Positions 49,506 to 58,323 are shown, counted from the first letter of the stretch. The stretch is DNA of 64,000 nucleotides from PALSA-505 sp035308365 (GCA_035308365.1 DATGGU010000147.1:32017-96016); one strand, 5' to 3'. Numbers and translations are program-made. Notes: generated from the letters alone by a model not told the origin.

Positions 49506-49551
49506 TGGTTAAACCAACCTTGCTTGACAAATCAATCGTGCTTGATATAGT
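49506..49551 (+). promoter_or_regulatory. near-consensus sigma-70 promoter with upstream palindrome
   Basis: TTGACA (49524-49529), 16 nt, TATAGT (49546-49551) is the closest match to consensus seen in the window. TGGTT-A-AACCA (49506-49516) just upstream is a perfect palindrome and candidate operator. It drives the phasin-like gene 35 bp downstream. Confidence 0.75.
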
Positions 49552-49585
49552 TAACACAGCCACAGCATCCCAAGAGGAGAGACAG

Positions 49586-49873
49586 ATGACCGACACCAAG
49601 ACCTTCAGCCAGGAGGTCCAGAACCAGATCCTGGACACGATCCGCAAGAGCCAGGAGACGGTGACCGACGCGATCAGGACGTGGGCCGAGACGGTTGAGT
49701 CGATCACGCCCGCGCTGCCGGTGCCGTCCGTGCCCTTCGCCGGCAAGCTGCCCAAGCCCGAAGATCTGGTCGCGAACGCCTACGACTTCGCCGAGAAGCT
49801 GCTCGCGTCGCAGCGGAAGTTCGCCGAGGACGTCATCGAGGCGACCGCCCCGGTCCTCGCCGCCAAGAACTGA
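49586..49873 (+). CDS. small phasin-like / HbhA-N-like helical protein
   Basis: A 95-residue, all-helical protein: TKTFSQEVQNQILDTIRKSQ, then VTDAIRTWAETVESITPALP and DLVANAYDFAEKLLASQRKF. The amphipathic helices with a PxPSVPFAGKLPKPED hinge resemble phasin-like granule or membrane-surface proteins and the N-terminal region of mycobacterial heparin-binding haemagglutinin. GAGGAGA lies 6-7 nt before the ATG at 49586. The near-consensus promoter implies high expression. Confidence 0.7.
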   Translation: MTDTKTFSQEVQNQILDTIRKSQETVTDAIRTWAETVESITPALPVPSVPFAGKLPKPEDLVANAYDFAEKLLASQRKFAEDVIEATAPVLAAKN

Positions 49874-50377
49874 CCCCGGCACAGCAGAACCATTCGTGCG
49901 CGGCCAGCAAGGCCGCGCACGAACTCATTCCAGCACCGACGGCACCGGCCCCCAGGCGGACGAAACCCGGATCGACACCCTCCGGTGGCGGACGAAACCC
50001 GGACCGACCACCCTGAGCCGACCCCCCAGGCGGACGAAACCCGGATCGACACCCTCCGGTGGCGGACGAAACCCGGTTCGACCACCATGAGGATGCCGGT
50101 CGATGTGACAAGGACGGGGTTGGCAGGGGCGCTGTGGCGGACGAAACCCGGATCGACACCCTCCGGTGGCGGACGAAACCCGGACCGACCACCCTGAGCC
50201 GGGAATCGACCACCCTGAGCCGACCCCCAAGGCGGACGAAACCCGGATCGACACCCTCGGGTGGCGGACGAAACCCGGACCGACCACCCTGAGCCGGGAA
50301 TCGACCACCCTGAGCCGGGAATGGAGGCGGAGGCTGCCGGGAATGGAGGCGGAGGCTGCCGGGAATGGAGGCGGAGG
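49874..50377. other. 504-bp intergenic region filled by repeats
   Basis: After an imperfect inverted repeat (GTGCGCGGCCAGC..GGCCGCGCAC, about 49894-49920) that could be the terminator of the small gene, the region consists of the repeat families described at 49955-50380. No protein-coding gene is supported: open frames on both strands merely read the repeats. Confidence 0.7.
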
Positions 50378-50380
50378 CTA
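49955..50380. repeat. repeat island: eight GGCGGACGAAACCCGG units plus 22-bp tandem repeat
   Basis: Identical 16-mers GGCGGACGAAACCCGG start at 49955, 49987, 50029, 50061, 50136, 50168, 50231 and 50263, that is, four pairs each spaced exactly 32 bp. They alternate with ATCGACACCCTCCGGT and ACCGACCACCCTGAGCC blocks. At 50315-50380 a 22-bp unit (CCGGGAATGGAGGCGGAGGCTG) occurs three times; the last base of the third copy is A, creating the SDR stop codon on the minus strand. Confidence 0.85.
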
Positions 50381-51160
50381 GAGGTACTTTCCCATGCCGC
50401 CGGCCACGTCGATGGAGGCACCGGTGATGTAACTGGCCCGGTCGCTGGCCAGGAAGGCCACCATCCCGGCGACCTCGTCGGGCCGCCCGAACCGGCCGAG
50501 CGGCACTTCGCGCGCGGCCAGTTCGCCGAAGAACTCATCGGCCGGGACCCCGGGCGCCCGCTGGGCCCGGATGTTCTCCCACTGCGCGGTCACCACATAG
50601 CCGATGTTCACGCTGTTGACCAGGATCCCCTCGCTGCCCAGCTCGATGGACAGCGCCTTGGACAGGCTCAGGCAGGACGCGCGGTTCACCGACGACGCCA
50701 GAAACACCGGGTCGGGGTATCTGGCGTAGACAGCGTTGATGTTGATCACCCGCGGCGCCTCGCTGCCCCGCAGGTGCGGCAGGGCGGCGCGGGTACACCG
50801 GATCTGGGCGAACAGTTTGACCTCGGTGTCGGCCAGCCAGTCCGCGTCCGACAGCGTGGCGAACCGGCCTGGCCGGGCCGCTCCCGCGTTGTTGACCAGG
50901 ATGTCCACCCCACCGAGCGCCGCGGCCGCCGCCGCCACGAACGACTCGACCTGCCCCGGGTCGGTGACGTCGCAGGGCAGCGCCACGATCTTCCCGCCCA
51001 GGGCGGCCAGCTCGGCCGCGACCTCGCCGAGGTCCGCCTCGTTGCGGGAGCAGATGACCACGTCCGCGCCCTCGGCGAGCAGTTCGGCGGCGATCGCCTT
51101 GCCCAGTCCCTTGGTGCCACCGGTCACGATCGCCCGGCGGCCGGTCAGGCCGAGGTCCAT
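50378..51160 (-). CDS. SDR-family oxidoreductase with altered catalytic motif
   Basis: A 260-residue Rossmann protein: nucleotide site AIVTGGTKGLGKAIAAEL, VDILVNNAGAARPGRF, and the C-terminal RFGRPDEVAGMVAFLASD and YITGASIDVAGGMG. In the catalytic region, NINAVYARYPDPVFLASSV places Phe and Ser where the YxxxK Tyr and Lys normally lie, so it may be an atypical SDR with another chemistry. The ATG at 51160 is 7 bp after the cupin stop. It is the last gene of the aminotransferase-cupin-SDR operon and ends in a tandem repeat. Confidence 0.85.
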   Translation of the reverse strand: MDLGLTGRRAIVTGGTKGLGKAIAAELLAEGADVVICSRNEADLGEVAAELAALGGKIVALPCDVTDPGQVESFVAAAAAALGGVDILVNNAGAARPGRFATLSDADWLADTEVKLFAQIRCTRAALPHLRGSEAPRVININAVYARYPDPVFLASSVNRASCLSLSKALSIELGSEGILVNSVNIGYVVTAQWENIRAQRAPGVPADEFFGELAAREVPLGRFGRPDEVAGMVAFLASDRASYITGASIDVAGGMGKYL

Positions 51161-51167
51161 TCCCGGG

Positions 51168-51596
51168 TCACCCGTCCGAAGCGGGCGCGGCAGCGCCGGC
51201 CTGCTCCCCGGCCAGGGCGAGCAGGCTCTTGCGCGGCGGGCAGAACACGTCCACCTCGCGGCAGGGGGTGTCCGTCGTCCAGGCCGCGTGCGGTACCCAG
51301 GACGGTACGACCGCGACATCGCCTGGCCGCATCACCCGCACGTCGCCGTCCAGGTCGAAGGTCAGCTCACCCTCCAGCACGATGACGATCTGCTCCTCCT
51401 CGTGCACGTGCCTGGGCGCCTCCACACCGGGCTCGAAGCTCACGAAGTTCGCCATCACCCCCTGCCCGAGCACCGGCCGGAAACCCAGCCCTGGCACGAA
51501 CTCGGTAGGCGCGATGTCATCCAGATGCACATACCGGCCCGCCCCCGCGGGCTCGCCCAGCGCCTCGGTGCTGAAATGGCTGGCCACGTCGCTCAT
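51168..51596 (-). CDS. cupin-domain protein
   Basis: A 142-residue single cupin: EAPRHVHEEEQIVIVLEGEL (His/His/Glu metal site) and VMRPGDVAVVPSWVPHAAW (second motif). Small cupins of this type may be dioxygenases, isomerases or decarboxylases of catabolic intermediates, or non-enzymatic binding proteins. Its ATG overlaps the aminotransferase stop by 4 bp, and the SDR follows at once, so all three are probably translated together. Confidence 0.87.
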   Translation of the reverse strand: MSDVASHFSTEALGEPAGAGRYVHLDDIAPTEFVPGLGFRPVLGQGVMANFVSFEPGVEAPRHVHEEEQIVIVLEGELTFDLDGDVRVMRPGDVAVVPSWVPHAAWTTDTPCREVDVFCPPRKSLLALAGEQAGAAAPASDG

Positions 51597-52837
51597 CGTT
51601 CCTCCTTGGCGGGACCTTCGACGGCAGCGGCGATCAGGCCCGCCAGCCTGCGCACGCCTTCCTCAATGAGATCGTCATTCACCCGGCTGTAGGCGAGCCG
51701 GAGCTGGCGGGCGCCGGACCCGTCGGCGCAGAACGGCCGGCCCGGCACGAACGCGACCTTGGCCGCTCGTGCGGCCGCCGCCAGTTTCACGGTGTCCACG
51801 CCCTCGGGGACGGTCAGCCAGGTGAAGAACCCCCCGCCCGGCGTCGTCCAGGTCGTCCCGTCCGGCATGTGCTCGGCCAGCGCCGTCTGGGTGAGCCCGG
51901 CCCGCTTGGAGTACAGCGCCCGGGAGGCGATGAGCTGCCGGTCCAAATGCCCGCCACGCCCGTATTCCTCCAGCATCCGCTGGCCGAGCGAGCCCGAGCA
52001 CTGGTCGGAGTTCTGCTTGGCGATCGTGAGCTGAGCGATCACCTCGGCCGGGCCGGCCGCCCAGCCCAGCCGCACCCCGGGGAAGAAGATCTTCGAGAAC
52101 GTTCCGGCCTGGACCACCACGTCGGGCGCGAGCGCCCACAGGCTGGCCGGGCGGACGCCGCCGAAGCCCAGCTCGCGGTAGGCGACATCCTCGATGATGA
52201 GGAACCCGTAGTGCCGGGCCAGGTCCACCAGCGCACCGCGCCGGCTGGCCGGCAGCGACAGGCCGGTCGGGTTCTGGTGGTCCGGGATCGTGTAGACCAG
52301 CTTGGGCCGCAGGCCGCCGCGGAGCAGGTCTGCCAGCACGTCCACGGACAGACCGCAGCCGTCCATCGGCACGCCGCGGACGTCGGCCTCGTAGCCGCGG
52401 AACGCCATGATCGCCCCGAGATAGGCCGGCAGCTCCACGGCGACCACGTCACCCGGGTCGATGAAGCTCTTGGCGATCAGCTCCAGGCAGTCGATGCCGC
52501 CGCTGGTCACCATCAGCTCGCCGGGCCCAGGCCGCGGGCCCTCCAGCGACGCCAGCCGGTCCGTCAGGTAGTCGCGCAGGCTGGCCACCCCCTCGGTCGC
52601 CGAGTACTGCAGCGCCACCGCCGCGTCCTCGGCCATCAGCCGCCCGGAGATCTCGGTCAGCACCCCGGTGGGGAAGGTCTGCGGATCGGGGAACCCGCCG
52701 GAGAACGTGATGACGTCGGTGGCCCCGGCCAGGGAGAGGATCGCGGTCATGTCACCGGCGCCAAGCCCGCGTGCCCGCCGGGCGAGGCTCGATGTCCAGT
52801 CGTGCTGCCGTTGCGTGGCCGAGAGCGATGCGGCCAT
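51593..52837 (-). CDS. PLP-dependent aminotransferase (class I/II, MocR/LysN-like)
   Basis: A 414-residue fold-type I enzyme: ATDVITFSGGFPDPQTFPTG, LQYSATEGVASLRDYLTDRL, VYTIPDHQNPTGLSLPASRR, and the Schiff-base Lys in VVQAGTFSKIFFPGVRLGW. It belongs to the group of 2-aminoadipate, valine-pyruvate and aromatic aminotransferases; no DNA-binding domain is present. The ATG at 52837 has GGAGG 5 nt upstream. It is divergent from the glutamine-synthetase-like gene and leads an operon with the cupin and SDR. Confidence 0.9.
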   Translation of the reverse strand: MAASLSATQRQHDWTSSLARRARGLGAGDMTAILSLAGATDVITFSGGFPDPQTFPTGVLTEISGRLMAEDAAVALQYSATEGVASLRDYLTDRLASLEGPRPGPGELMVTSGGIDCLELIAKSFIDPGDVVAVELPAYLGAIMAFRGYEADVRGVPMDGCGLSVDVLADLLRGGLRPKLVYTIPDHQNPTGLSLPASRRGALVDLARHYGFLIIEDVAYRELGFGGVRPASLWALAPDVVVQAGTFSKIFFPGVRLGWAAGPAEVIAQLTIAKQNSDQCSGSLGQRMLEEYGRGGHLDRQLIASRALYSKRAGLTQTALAEHMPDGTTWTTPGGGFFTWLTVPEGVDTVKLAAAARAAKVAFVPGRPFCADGSGARQLRLAYSRVNDDLIEEGVRRLAGLIAAAVEGPAKEER

Positions 52838-52997
52838 GCTGCCCTCCAGTCCCTTGACAGGTGATCTTCCAAACGTAAGGCTCAATGACCGGAATTCCTT
52901 GGTGCAGGACAAGCATCTCAGCCCCGCCCGGGCCGCCGGGATCCGCCTGGTCCGGCGAGGCCCGGACGCCACCGCCCCGATGCGAAAGGACGGACAG

Positions 52998-54527
52998 TTG
53001 ACCGTTCCATCCGCTGAATCCGCTGGATCGCCGCGGTTCGATGGTGGTGCCGGCGTCGGCCAGCCCGGCTTCGTGGCCCGGTATGGCCTGCTGACCGACG
53101 AGCAGCTCGCGGCGGCGCACCAGGTCGTCGGCCGGATCCACGAGCTGGATCTGCGCACCGTCCGGTTCGTGGTGGTGGACCAGCACGGCATTCCACGCAG
53201 CCGGTGGCTGTCCGCGCAGGCCGCGATGGAGACCTTCACCAACGGGCTCGACTTCTCCGGGGCCATCTACAGCATGGACACCGGCAACAACGTGTTCGTG
53301 CCGCCGTTCGCCCGGGGCGGCGGGTTCGGGATCGAGGAGTTCACCGGGTTCCCCGACGTTGTGGTCGTGCCCGATCCGGCCACCTTCCGGGTGCTGCCCT
53401 GGGCCGACCGGACCGGCTGGATCCTGTGCGACGTCTACTTCAGCAACGGCCAGCCGGTGCCGCTGGACGGCCGCGGCCTGATGCGCCGGATACTGGGCGA
53501 GCTGGCCGGGGCAGGCTACGACTACCTGGCCGGCCTGGAGGTCGAGTACCACATCCTCAAGCTGGACGGCGAGCCGCTCACCCCGGAGAACGCCGGCTTC
53601 ACCCCGGTCCCGCCCCGGGTCAGCGTCTTCGAGCGCGGGTACCAGTTCGCCTCCGAGATGAGGCTGGACAGCGTGGCCAGCACGCTGGAGGCGCTGCGCG
53701 ACGGCCTGACCGCGGTCGGCCTGCCACCCCGGTCAATGGAGGACGAGTGGGGCCCGGGCCAGATGGAGTTCACCTTCGCCCCGATGAGCGGGCTGGCCGC
53801 CGCCGACGCGGCCGTGCTGTTCCGCACCGCGGTCAAGCAGATCTGCCAGCGCCGCGGCCTGCTCGCCACATTCATGTGCTGGCCCGGCCTGCCGAACTTC
53901 TTCGCCTCCGGCTGGCACCTGCACCAGTCGCTGATCCACCGCGACACCGGCCAGAATGCCTTCGCCAGCCCGGACGGCCCGCTGTCGGGGGCAGGCCGGC
54001 AGTACGTGGCCGGCCTGCTGGACCACACCGTGCCGATGATGGTGTTCGCCGCACCCACGGTGAACGGCTACCGGCGCTTCCGGTCCTACTCCTTCGCCCC
54101 GGACCGGATCACCTGGGCGCTGGAGAATCGCGGCACCCTGATCCGGGTGCAAGGCTCTCCGGGCGACCGAAGCAGCCACGTCGAGAACCGGCTGGGCGAG
54201 CCCGCCGCCAACCCGTACCTGTACATGGCCGCCAACATCGCCGCCGGAATGGATGGCATCCGCCGCGGCCTGGACGCGACGCCGGTCCAGGAGGACCCGT
54301 ACGCCGCGCAGGCGCCCATGCTGCCCACCTCGCTGGATGAAGCGGTAAGCGCCCTCGAAAAGGACGAGTTCTACATGACCGCGTTCGGCAGTTCCTTCGT
54401 TAATTATATAATTCAGCTGAAGCGGTACGAACTAAAACGGTATCAGGCAGCGATGGCGGAGAACCCTCCGGCCGAGGGCCAGGTCGTCTCCGACTGGGAA
54501 ATGCGCGAGTACTTCGAGTTTTTTTAA
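52998..54527 (+). CDS. glutamine synthetase-family (gamma-glutamyl-amide ligase-like) protein
   Basis: About 509 residues with the GS beta-grasp and catalytic domains. LAGLEVEYHILKLDGEP and WGPGQMEFTFAPM supply metal Glu residues, WHLHQSLIHRDTGQNAFA the substrate His loop, and SSHVENRLGEPAANPYLYMA the Arg-rich ATP loop. The longer N-terminus and context fit the GS-like ligases that gamma-glutamylate amines (PuuA, GlnA3-type) rather than ammonia assimilation. TTG 52998 follows AAGGA by 7 nt; the ATG at 52980 is the alternative. It is divergent from the aminotransferase-cupin-SDR operon. Confidence 0.88.
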   Translation: MTVPSAESAGSPRFDGGAGVGQPGFVARYGLLTDEQLAAAHQVVGRIHELDLRTVRFVVVDQHGIPRSRWLSAQAAMETFTNGLDFSGAIYSMDTGNNVFVPPFARGGGFGIEEFTGFPDVVVVPDPATFRVLPWADRTGWILCDVYFSNGQPVPLDGRGLMRRILGELAGAGYDYLAGLEVEYHILKLDGEPLTPENAGFTPVPPRVSVFERGYQFASEMRLDSVASTLEALRDGLTAVGLPPRSMEDEWGPGQMEFTFAPMSGLAAADAAVLFRTAVKQICQRRGLLATFMCWPGLPNFFASGWHLHQSLIHRDTGQNAFASPDGPLSGAGRQYVAGLLDHTVPMMVFAAPTVNGYRRFRSYSFAPDRITWALENRGTLIRVQGSPGDRSSHVENRLGEPAANPYLYMAANIAAGMDGIRRGLDATPVQEDPYAAQAPMLPTSLDEAVSALEKDEFYMTAFGSSFVNYIIQLKRYELKRYQAAMAENPPAEGQVVSDWEMREYFEFF

Positions 54528-54732
54528 TCATAAAATTTGACGGAACACCGCAACCCGCCGGCCAGGCTCGGGTCAGCGGGTGGATACGTCGCCGCCAGGC
54601 AGCTCAGGAGGGTTGTCCGCAGGCAGATCCCCGGCGAACGGGAAGGAGACCGGCGGTCCCGCGATGAGTTTTGCCGGCCAGTGATGTCTATCCGCTTGAC
54701 CGGACATGAACCATCTCAGAGGAGATACAGCG

Positions 54733-55353
54733 ATGCGCCTGACCTTGCACACCTTTCTGACCCTCGACGGCGTCATGCAGGCGCCCGGCGGGCCGGAGGA
54801 GGATCCCGGCGGCCATTTCGGGCATGGCGGCTGGGCGTTCCCCTATGACGATCAGGACTTCGGCGAGACCATGACCGGATGGTTCGGGCATGCCAGCGCA
54901 TTCCTGCTCGGCCGGAAGACCTATGAGATCTTCAGCGGTCACTGGCCGAAGGTCACCGACCCGGGCGACCCGATCGCAAGCAAGCTCAACGCGCTGCCCA
55001 AGTACGTGGCCTCGACAACCCTGACCTCAGTGGAATGGCACAACTCCATGCTGCTCGGCGGCGACGTGGCCGCCGAGGTCGCCAAGCTGAAGGAGCACCC
55101 GGGCGAGGAGTTGCAGGTGCACGGCAGTGGCGCGCTGGCGCAGACGCTCATCGAGCGCGACCTGATCGACGAGTACCGGCTGCTCTACTTCCCGGTGCAC
55201 CTCGGCCACGGCAAGAAGCTGTTCCGGGACGGTGCCAGACCGGCCGCGCTGCGGCTCACCGGCAGCAGGGTGACCAGCACCGGGGTCATCGTCGCCAGCT
55301 ACGTGCCGGACGGGCCGGTGCGAACGGGCTCATACGCCCTCGACGAGTCCTAG
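54733..55353 (+). CDS. dihydrofolate reductase-fold (RibD C-terminal) protein
   Basis: A 206-residue protein of the DHFR/RibD-C family. LHTFLTLDGVMQAPGGPEED opens the fold, ASAFLLGRKTYEIFSGHWP carries the NADPH loop, and LQVHGSGALAQTLIERDLID plus LYFPVHLGHGKKLF are diagnostic. Actinobacterial stand-alone members are widespread NADPH-dependent reductases of unknown substrate. ATG 54733 has AGGAG 8 nt upstream. Its stop overlaps the convergent nuclease-like gene by 4 bp. The 205-bp upstream gap holds a TTGAC-type hexamer but no gene. Confidence 0.87.
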   Translation: MRLTLHTFLTLDGVMQAPGGPEEDPGGHFGHGGWAFPYDDQDFGETMTGWFGHASAFLLGRKTYEIFSGHWPKVTDPGDPIASKLNALPKYVASTTLTSVEWHNSMLLGGDVAAEVAKLKEHPGEELQVHGSGALAQTLIERDLIDEYRLLYFPVHLGHGKKLFRDGARPAALRLTGSRVTSTGVIVASYVPDGPVRTGSYALDES

Positions 55354-56108
55354 CCCGCGGCCTGGAAACGGCAGCGGACGAGGACCGGCAGGTGGTCCGA
55401 CCCGGTGACGTTCAGCGGGCGTGCGTCGAGGGACACGCCGGATGAGGCGATGGCGTAGTCGATGGCCACGCGCGGGCTGCTGGCCGGGCAGGTGGGCAGC
55501 GCCGGGCTGGGACCGGTCACGATCGGCTGGCTGGGTTCGAGCCAGTCCTGCGGCGGCGCGTTGAAGTCACCGCAGATCACCCAGGGGCCGTCGAGGTGGC
55601 GTGTCACCTCGAGCAGGCGCCGCAGCGCAGCCGCCCGGGACCGCTGGTCGCTGCTCGGCAGGTGCGTGCTGCCCACCCACACTGTGGCGGTGGGCAGCGG
55701 CAACCGGGCCAGGACGAGCGACCTGGTCTCGGACGGCTCAGTCCCGTCGTAGACGGTTTGCGGCCAGGTCAGCCGCCATTGCTGGACGGCCAGCAGGCCG
55801 GGCCGGCACAGCAGCGCGTTGCCGTAGCCACGGGAGGGTGTGTCCTGGCCGAGCTCGACCGAGGGAACGAAGACCCAGGTGCGCCCGCCGGCGACCTCGG
55901 CCAGCGCGGCGGGAGCCGCCCAGGGCTCGTTGACCTCGACCAGCGAGACGACATCGGGGTCGAGTTCGGCGATCAGGCCCGCGACCGCTGACACGTTGGG
56001 CCGGCCGGACTCATCGCGCCAGGAATGCACGTTCCAGTGCAGAAAGACCAGTTCGCCGCTGTGCGCTTCGGTTGCCGCCACTGTCCACCGCCTCGTAATG
56101 AAGCTCAT
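55350..56108 (-). CDS. endonuclease/exonuclease/phosphatase-family protein
   Basis: A 252-residue EEP fold: LVFLHWNVHSWRDESGRPNV, DPDVVSLVEVNEPWAAPAAL, WVICGDFNAPPQDWL and VTGSDHLPVLVRCRF give the Asn, Glu, Asp/Asn and terminal Asp-His catalytic residues. Members include exonuclease III-like nucleases, sphingomyelinases and inositol phosphatases; the target is uncertain. No signal peptide is seen, so it should be cytoplasmic. The ATG at 56108 or a GTG at 56081 (with GAGGCGG upstream) could be the start. Confidence 0.85.
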   Translation of the reverse strand: MSFITRRWTVAATEAHSGELVFLHWNVHSWRDESGRPNVSAVAGLIAELDPDVVSLVEVNEPWAAPAALAEVAGGRTWVFVPSVELGQDTPSRGYGNALLCRPGLLAVQQWRLTWPQTVYDGTEPSETRSLVLARLPLPTATVWVGSTHLPSSDQRSRAAALRRLLEVTRHLDGPWVICGDFNAPPQDWLEPSQPIVTGPSPALPTCPASSPRVAIDYAIASSGVSLDARPLNVTGSDHLPVLVRCRFQAAG

Positions 56109-56289
56109 GATCTTGACGCCTGCTGGCTGACCAGGCTAGCCACCTGCCACCCAGAGCGTGATGCCAGACTCTTAGGAATGCCGGAGCTGCGGTGAAGCGT
56201 CAGGAAGGCCCCAGGGACCGTCCAGCCGGCCTCCAGGTCGGGTTCCTACGCTCGTGCCCAGGACGATGGAAGACGACCAGGAAAGGGCC

Positions 56290-57798
56290 ATGGCCGTGCG
56301 TGAGAACGTGACCATCACGTACCGGGGAGCCAGGTACGAGTTCGGGCATGGGCAGAACTTCTACGGGATCTGGGCGATAGGGGCACCCGGGCCGCAGCCC
56401 CTGGAGTGGTGGCCGCAGACGCCCGCCGGCTGGTCCGGAGCATGGTCCCGGTTCAACGGGATCGAGGCGCCGGGCACGATCGTCCCGGTCGGCCAGCCCG
56501 TGCCACAGCCCATGGCCGCCCAGGCCTACGCTCCGCACGCCGTCGCGGCCCAGGGGTATGGCGGCCAGCCCTACGGGAGCCAGGCCTTCACGGCCCCATC
56601 GCCCGCTGGCCCAGGCCCGGCGGGGCCGGGCTTCGCCAGCCCGCCCGCCAGTCCTCCACGAGCAGGTGCGCTGGCCGCCGTGGGAGCGCGCCGGATGGTC
56701 GCGGCGGGCCTGCTCGCCCTGGGTGCCGTCATCGGGTTCGCCGGGCTGTTCCCGATGTACATCCAGGGAGGGAGCCTCGCCTCGGCGGCCTCCGAGTGGG
56801 TACCACATCTGATCTATCTCGCGGCCTGGGTCGCCAGCGCCGTACTCATCCTGCTCGGTGGCGAGCGCGCCAGGACCGGAGCGCTGCTCGGGCTCGGTGT
56901 CAGCATCGTCACGTTCGGCCTGTTCTTCGCCGACGCTGGCATGGCGCTCACCACCCCCGCACGCTTCACGGGGACCGGGCTGGGGCTGAGCCTGACCGGC
57001 TGGACAGTCTGCGCGGTGGGCTCGGCGATGGCGTTCCGGCTCCGCCGGGACGGCGCACCGGCCAGGCCACGCGGCTTCGAGATCGGCACTGCTGCCATGG
57101 TGGCGCTGGCCGCGCTCGGCACGGCGATCACGTTCGCTCCGTCCTGGGACAGCTTTACCGTAACGGCAGCGAGCGGTGGGTCTCAGACGGTAACCCAGGG
57201 CGACGCTTTCGCCAACCCTAATCTGGTGATCACCGGGAACGTCATCGTGATGGTAGCGCTCGTCCTGGTCGCCATCCTGGCCGCGCTCTGGCGGCCGGGC
57301 CGGCTGGGGGCGGCGCTACTTGCCGGGGCTACCCTCCCGATTGTGGCGCAGGCCATCTCGGCGATCATCCAGGTCGCCCAGACCACGCAGGCACAGGCTC
57401 TGGCCGTGTTCGGGGTCACGCCGGGCCAGGCATCGGCGGTGGGGCTGACCGCCAGCTGGGGGCTCACCACGGTGTTCTGGCTCTACTTCGCCTTCGCGGT
57501 TGTGATGATCGTGCTGTGCGCCCGGATGCTGGCCATGTCCAGGCCAGCCACTGGCATTGCCCACTCGCCGCTGGCCGCCCGGCCGCTCGCCTTCCCGGGC
57601 TCCGGCCCGCACACGTTCCGGGCCGACGGGCCGTACGCCGTCTCCATGGCGGGGGCGGAACCCGGCGAGTCCGGCGGCACCAACGATGCCAGCGACCCGG
57701 CCGGGGAACCGGCGGGCACGGCGGACGGAGGGCGGCAGCCGGTAACTCCGCCCGATGGACTGCCCACTCATCCCGCCGGTGAAAGCCCATCAGGCTGA
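56290..57798 (+). CDS. hypothetical multi-pass membrane protein
   Basis: A 502-residue protein. The N-terminal domain (about 1-55: VTITYRGARYEFGHGQNFYG, GPQPLEWWPQTPAGWSGAW) is a small soluble module that recurs in actinobacterial membrane proteins. A Pro/Ala/Gly/Gln-rich linker (about 75-130) leads to about eight helices (for example RMVAAGLLALGAVIGFAGLF, LIYLAAWVASAVLILLGGE) and an acidic disordered tail. I do not recognise the function. AAAGGG lies 2-3 nt before ATG 56290; a GTG at 56254 is possible. Confidence 0.72.
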   Translation: MAVRENVTITYRGARYEFGHGQNFYGIWAIGAPGPQPLEWWPQTPAGWSGAWSRFNGIEAPGTIVPVGQPVPQPMAAQAYAPHAVAAQGYGGQPYGSQAFTAPSPAGPGPAGPGFASPPASPPRAGALAAVGARRMVAAGLLALGAVIGFAGLFPMYIQGGSLASAASEWVPHLIYLAAWVASAVLILLGGERARTGALLGLGVSIVTFGLFFADAGMALTTPARFTGTGLGLSLTGWTVCAVGSAMAFRLRRDGAPARPRGFEIGTAAMVALAALGTAITFAPSWDSFTVTAASGGSQTVTQGDAFANPNLVITGNVIVMVALVLVAILAALWRPGRLGAALLAGATLPIVAQAISAIIQVAQTTQAQALAVFGVTPGQASAVGLTASWGLTTVFWLYFAFAVVMIVLCARMLAMSRPATGIAHSPLAARPLAFPGSGPHTFRADGPYAVSMAGAEPGESGGTNDASDPAGEPAGTADGGRQPVTPPDGLPTHPAGESPSG

Positions 57799-57897
57799 GC
57801 TCGCGCCGCCGGGCTTCCTGCGAGCCACGGAGGGCCTGCCCTGGTCGCCACAACCACGGCATCCGGCCGGGAATAGATCGCCCGTTGGCCGCTGGCG

Positions 57898-58317
57898 TCA
57901 GCTCGTGGCGGGCAGGGTCGCGGCCAGGACGGCGCGGTGGGTCGGCAGGGCCGCGGCGTGACGGCGGCGGCCCTCGCCGGTGATCGTGACGTAGATGCCG
58001 CGCCGGTCAAGGTCGCAGAGGCAGCGCTCGACCAGGCCGTGTTGCTCGAGCCGGCCGATCAGCCGAGACAACGCGCTTTGGCTCAGGTGTACGGCATCGG
58101 CGAGCTCCTGGACCCGGAACTTGTGGTCCGCGCTCTCGGCCAGGCGCTCGAGCACCTCGAAGTCGCTGACGCCCAGACCATGCCGCTCGCCAAGCTCCCG
58201 GTCCAGCGCGCACGTGATGATGGCATGGTTTGCCGCGAGTGTGCGCCAGGCTGCCACATCCGGCTCCACCGGGGTGTCCACCGCCGGCCCGCTCGTCCCA
58301 GGCTGTGCTGCGCTCAC
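57898..58317 (-). CDS. MarR-family transcriptional regulator
   Basis: A 139-residue winged-helix protein: TLAANHAIITCALDRELGER, LGVSDFEVLERLAESADHKF, RVQELADAVHLSQSALSRLI (recognition helix) and RCLCDLDRRGIYVTITGEGR (wing). MarR proteins repress efflux genes until a phenolic or drug ligand binds. The GTG at 58317 has no Shine-Dalgarno; TACCCT (minus strand 58324-58329) ends 6 nt before it, so it is probably leaderless. It is divergent from the MFS exporter across the inverted repeat at 58340-58380. Confidence 0.9.
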   Translation of the reverse strand: MSAAQPGTSGPAVDTPVEPDVAAWRTLAANHAIITCALDRELGERHGLGVSDFEVLERLAESADHKFRVQELADAVHLSQSALSRLIGRLEQHGLVERCLCDLDRRGIYVTITGEGRRRHAAALPTHRAVLAATLPATS

Positions 58318-58323
58318 ACCCGC

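Noticed and set aside
49955..50380. CRISPR-like array
   Set aside because: The 16-mers are paired at 32 bp with repeated, not unique, intervening sequence, and there are no cas genes.
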